Positions 62,376 through 64,000 of a stretch of 64,000 bases of DNA are shown here, in pieces. The stretch comes from Bradyrhizobium diazoefficiens (GTDB taxonomy: Bacteria > Pseudomonadota > Alphaproteobacteria > Rhizobiales > Xanthobacteraceae): NCBI RefSeq assembly GCF_016599855.1, contig NZ_CP067041.1, positions 5,952,001-6,016,000 of the forward strand, read 5' to 3'. Within the stretch, counting starts at the first letter, position 1. Every line of letters begins with the position of its first letter. The notes below the pieces were generated by a model, which was not told where the DNA came from, did no database searches, and saw nothing but the letters and a program-made list of their open reading frames with translations. The position numbers were made by a program, and so were the translations under genes.

Positions 62376-62621
62376 ATGTCTCGTAAACTGTTGTTGCTGG
62401 CGACGATCACGCTCTCGGCGCTCGGCGGCCTGCCGAACGCACCCGCCTTCGCACAAGGCCATATGGGCACACCGCAGGAGCAGAACGCCTGCTCGCGGGA
62501 TGCCTCGCGGCTATGCCGCAAGGATCTCGGCAATGACAATGCGGTGCAGAACTGCCTGCAGGCCCACCGGGCCAAGCTGTCGAGATCGTGCAGCAAAGTA
62601 TTTCAGAGCCACGGCATGTAA
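62376..62621 (+). CDS. Small secreted Cys-rich protein, GLG1-repeat-like
   Basis: An 81-residue protein from ATG 62376. Signal peptide MSRKLLLLATITLSALGGLP with cleavage near AFAQG. The mature part has ACSRDASRLCRKDLG, VQNCLQAHRAKLSRSC, matching the pattern of the cysteine-rich repeat known from Golgi protein GLG1 (C-x2-D-x3-LC ... CL-x2-H-x2-LS-x2-C). Four Cys, probably two disulfides. A paralogue is 255 bp downstream. Confidence 0.75.
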   Translation: MSRKLLLLATITLSALGGLPNAPAFAQGHMGTPQEQNACSRDASRLCRKDLGNDNAVQNCLQAHRAKLSRSCSKVFQSHGM

Positions 62622-62875
62622 ACTCGGTTCCGCATATTGCGTGACGGTCGCGCAACAGCTGCGGATTCCTTCGCGGCTCCCATTGAAGCTTCGTGACAAT
62701 CGCGCATACTTGGCTCGGGCGGCGCAGCACTTTTCGATTCGAACATCAGGAAATCGAGCGACCACATGCGGGATTGAGGTCCCGGCGTGAAGGCTGTGAC
62801 ATGCGGCACATCAAGCCGCGTGCGGCGCCCCAACACCAAGTGGTTCAATCCACGGAACTCGGGGACGCATTCGAC

Positions 62876-63166
62876 ATGCCACGCAACCAGACCATCGCTT
62901 CGTTGTTAAAGACCACCGCTTCGCTGTTGGCCTTCGCCACCAGCGCCATCACCCTCCAGACATCGCCCAGCCTCGCCTTCTCGTCCGAAGCGCAGCAGAT
63001 GTGCTCAGGCGATGCGATGCGGCTGTGCTCCAGCGAAATTCCCGACATCTCCAGGATCATCGCCTGCATGGTGCGCAACAAGTCGCATGTCAGCGCGGGC
63101 TGCCGCGCCGTCATGGAGCGCGAGCGCGCCGCGAGATCGCGTAAGCGGGAAGCGGCGGCGCAGTAG
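62876..63166 (+). CDS. Small secreted Cys-rich protein, paralogue
   Basis: A 96-residue protein from ATG 62876. A signal peptide ends near SLAFS. The Cys pattern QMCSGDAMRLCSSEIPDISR then ACMVRNKSHVSAGCRAVM repeats that of the gene at 62376 with the same spacing, so the two are tandem paralogues. An Arg/Glu-rich tail follows. Confidence 0.75.
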   Translation: MPRNQTIASLLKTTASLLAFATSAITLQTSPSLAFSSEAQQMCSGDAMRLCSSEIPDISRIIACMVRNKSHVSAGCRAVMERERAARSRKREAAAQ

Positions 63167-63202
63167 ACCCAACTTCAGGCCATTCCGGGACTTCAGGTCA
63201 AT

Positions 63203-63296
63203 CCGGGGCGAGGCGTAGCGTCGAGCCCGAAATCCATTTCCCCGCACCACGTGTTGCGCAATGGATTCCGGGCTCGCGCTATGCGCGCCCCGGAAC
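63203..63296. repeat. Palindromic intergenic repeat
   Basis: CCGGGGCGAGGCGTAGCGTCGAGCCCG on the left faces CGGGCTCGCGCTATGCGCGC then CCCGG on the right, and AATCCATT faces AATGGATT inside. A typical Bradyrhizobium intergenic hairpin between convergent genes. Confidence 0.75.
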
Positions 63297-63319
63297 GACG
63301 GAGGACGGTCAGGCTTGCC

Positions 63320-64000
63320 TCAGTCGCCCCACTGCGCGAAGGCGTCGTTGAAGGCGCGCTCGCCGGGGGCGCCCTTCTCGATGGCGATGATGGCGCGGCG
63401 CTGGTTGGAGTAGACCAGCGGCACGTCGAACCAGGAGCGCTCCTTCAAGAGCTGGACGTTACGGGAGCGGTCGGCGTCGACGTTGGACAGGCCGACCAGG
63501 AAGAAGCCGTCGGTGACCTTGACCGCAAGGCCCGCAAGTGGCGTGCCGCGCGCCTGCTCGTTCGACTTCATCAGGATGCCCGGCACGTTGGAGACGCTGC
63601 CGCCCGGAAAATCCGGCGGCAGGATGAAGGTCAGCTCGGCCGTGTGGCTCGCCGGCAGCGACGAGTCGGTGTTGCGGCGAAACGACATCGTCATCTTGAA
63701 CTTGCGCTCGGGGATCTCGATGTCGGCGCGTACGGCGACGTCGGCCTTCTGGTTGCCCGACGCCTTGATCGGCTCGAGCCGCCACACCACCGAACCGACA
63801 TATTGCTTGCCCTTCGGATCGGACGGATCCTCGTCATAGAGCACGACCTTCTGCGCCACCGGCGCGGCCGGCTGGTCGCTCGCCGAGGGCTGGCCGACGC
63901 GATCCGGGATCTTGGGCTTGCTCTGCGGCTGTGAGGTGTCCTTCGGCACCTCCACCACTTGGGTGGGCGAGGGCTTGAACAAATTGGTCGCGGTCTGGAT
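63320..64000 (-). CDS. Hypothetical protein, 5' end beyond the right edge
   Basis: The frame is open from the right edge (IQTATNLFKPSPTQVVEV) to the stop at 63320, so the N-terminus is missing. A Pro-rich linker (VPKDTSQPQSKPKIPDRVGQ) precedes a beta-rich domain with VVLYDEDPSDPKGKQYVGSV, RRNTDSSLPASHTAELTFIL and LAGLAVKVTDGFFLVGLSNV. I recall this as a conserved hypothetical of rhizobia, possibly an envelope protein. No function assigned. Confidence 0.8.
   Translation of the reverse strand: MQTATNLFKPSPTQVVEVPKDTSQPQSKPKIPDRVGQPSASDQPAAPVAQKVVLYDEDPSDPKGKQYVGSVVWRLEPIKASGNQKADVAVRADIEIPERKFKMTMSFRRNTDSSLPASHTAELTFILPPDFPGGSVSNVPGILMKSNEQARGTPLAGLAVKVTDGFFLVGLSNVDADRSRNVQLLKERSWFDVPLVYSNQRRAIIAIEKGAPGERAFNDAFAQWGD

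Overview
The window comes from a high-GC alphaproteobacterium, most likely Bradyrhizobium or a close relative. This rests on the Caulobacter-type fliF-fliG-fliH-fliN-flbD operon with sciP beside it, the many LivFGHM/PotA-type transporters, and several intergenic repeat families typical of that genus. No 16S gene is present, so genus is an inference and species cannot be named.

Layout. 1-8.6 kb: a minus-strand polyamine-like catabolic operon (PotA-like ATPase, HAD, FAD oxidoreductase running off the left edge), a LysR gene diverging from it, uxuA, a decayed alcohol dehydrogenase remnant, a SnoaL-like protein, a CbbY-type phosphatase, an NAD-dependent epimerase and a Tat-exported dienelactone hydrolase. 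8.9-12.8 kb: a frameshifted ketopantoate-reductase-like gene, an ATPase of the HerA/DUF87 kind and a nickel/cobalt permease. 12.9-20.0 kb: one seven-gene minus-strand run joining a luciferase-like monooxygenase and two carboxymuconolactone-decarboxylase-fold proteins to a complete Liv-type ABC importer, with a MetQ C-terminal remnant just upstream. 20.2-26.1 kb: a MATE pump, a BisC-type molybdoenzyme and an orphan peptide-type binding protein.

26.2-33.3 kb is accessory DNA. It holds small DUF2934 genes, a long non-coding dispersed repeat, a lower-GC block of four co-oriented genes (HrgA-like HARE-HTH/nuclease, DUF3800, HEPN-like, HNH) that looks like an uncharacterised defence locus, and an IS481 element lying against tRNA-Met(CAT).

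33.5-45 kb returns to core genome: pmtA-like methyltransferase between two copies of an intergenic repeat, mnmA, then the flagellar block. fliK-flgD are preceded by a well-formed sigma-54 promoter. sciP and the fliF operon carry CtrA-like TTAA boxes. The operon ends with flbD, the sigma-54 activator. Together these outline the CtrA to FlbD/sigma-54 cascade, with the CtrA antagonist SciP encoded inside it.

45-64 kb: an M20 peptidase, flavin reductase, P450, a zone of small membrane proteins separated by six copies of a short repeat (48.9-53.0 kb), an L,D-transpeptidase, and a TAXI-type protein next to a glycine-rich secreted protein that share a nearly identical 50-residue C-terminal tail inside a 200-bp direct repeat. 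The window then closes with a luciferase-like oxidoreductase, a RecD-like helicase, msrA-msrB, small membrane proteins, two paralogous secreted Cys-rich proteins and a partial hypothetical gene at the right edge.
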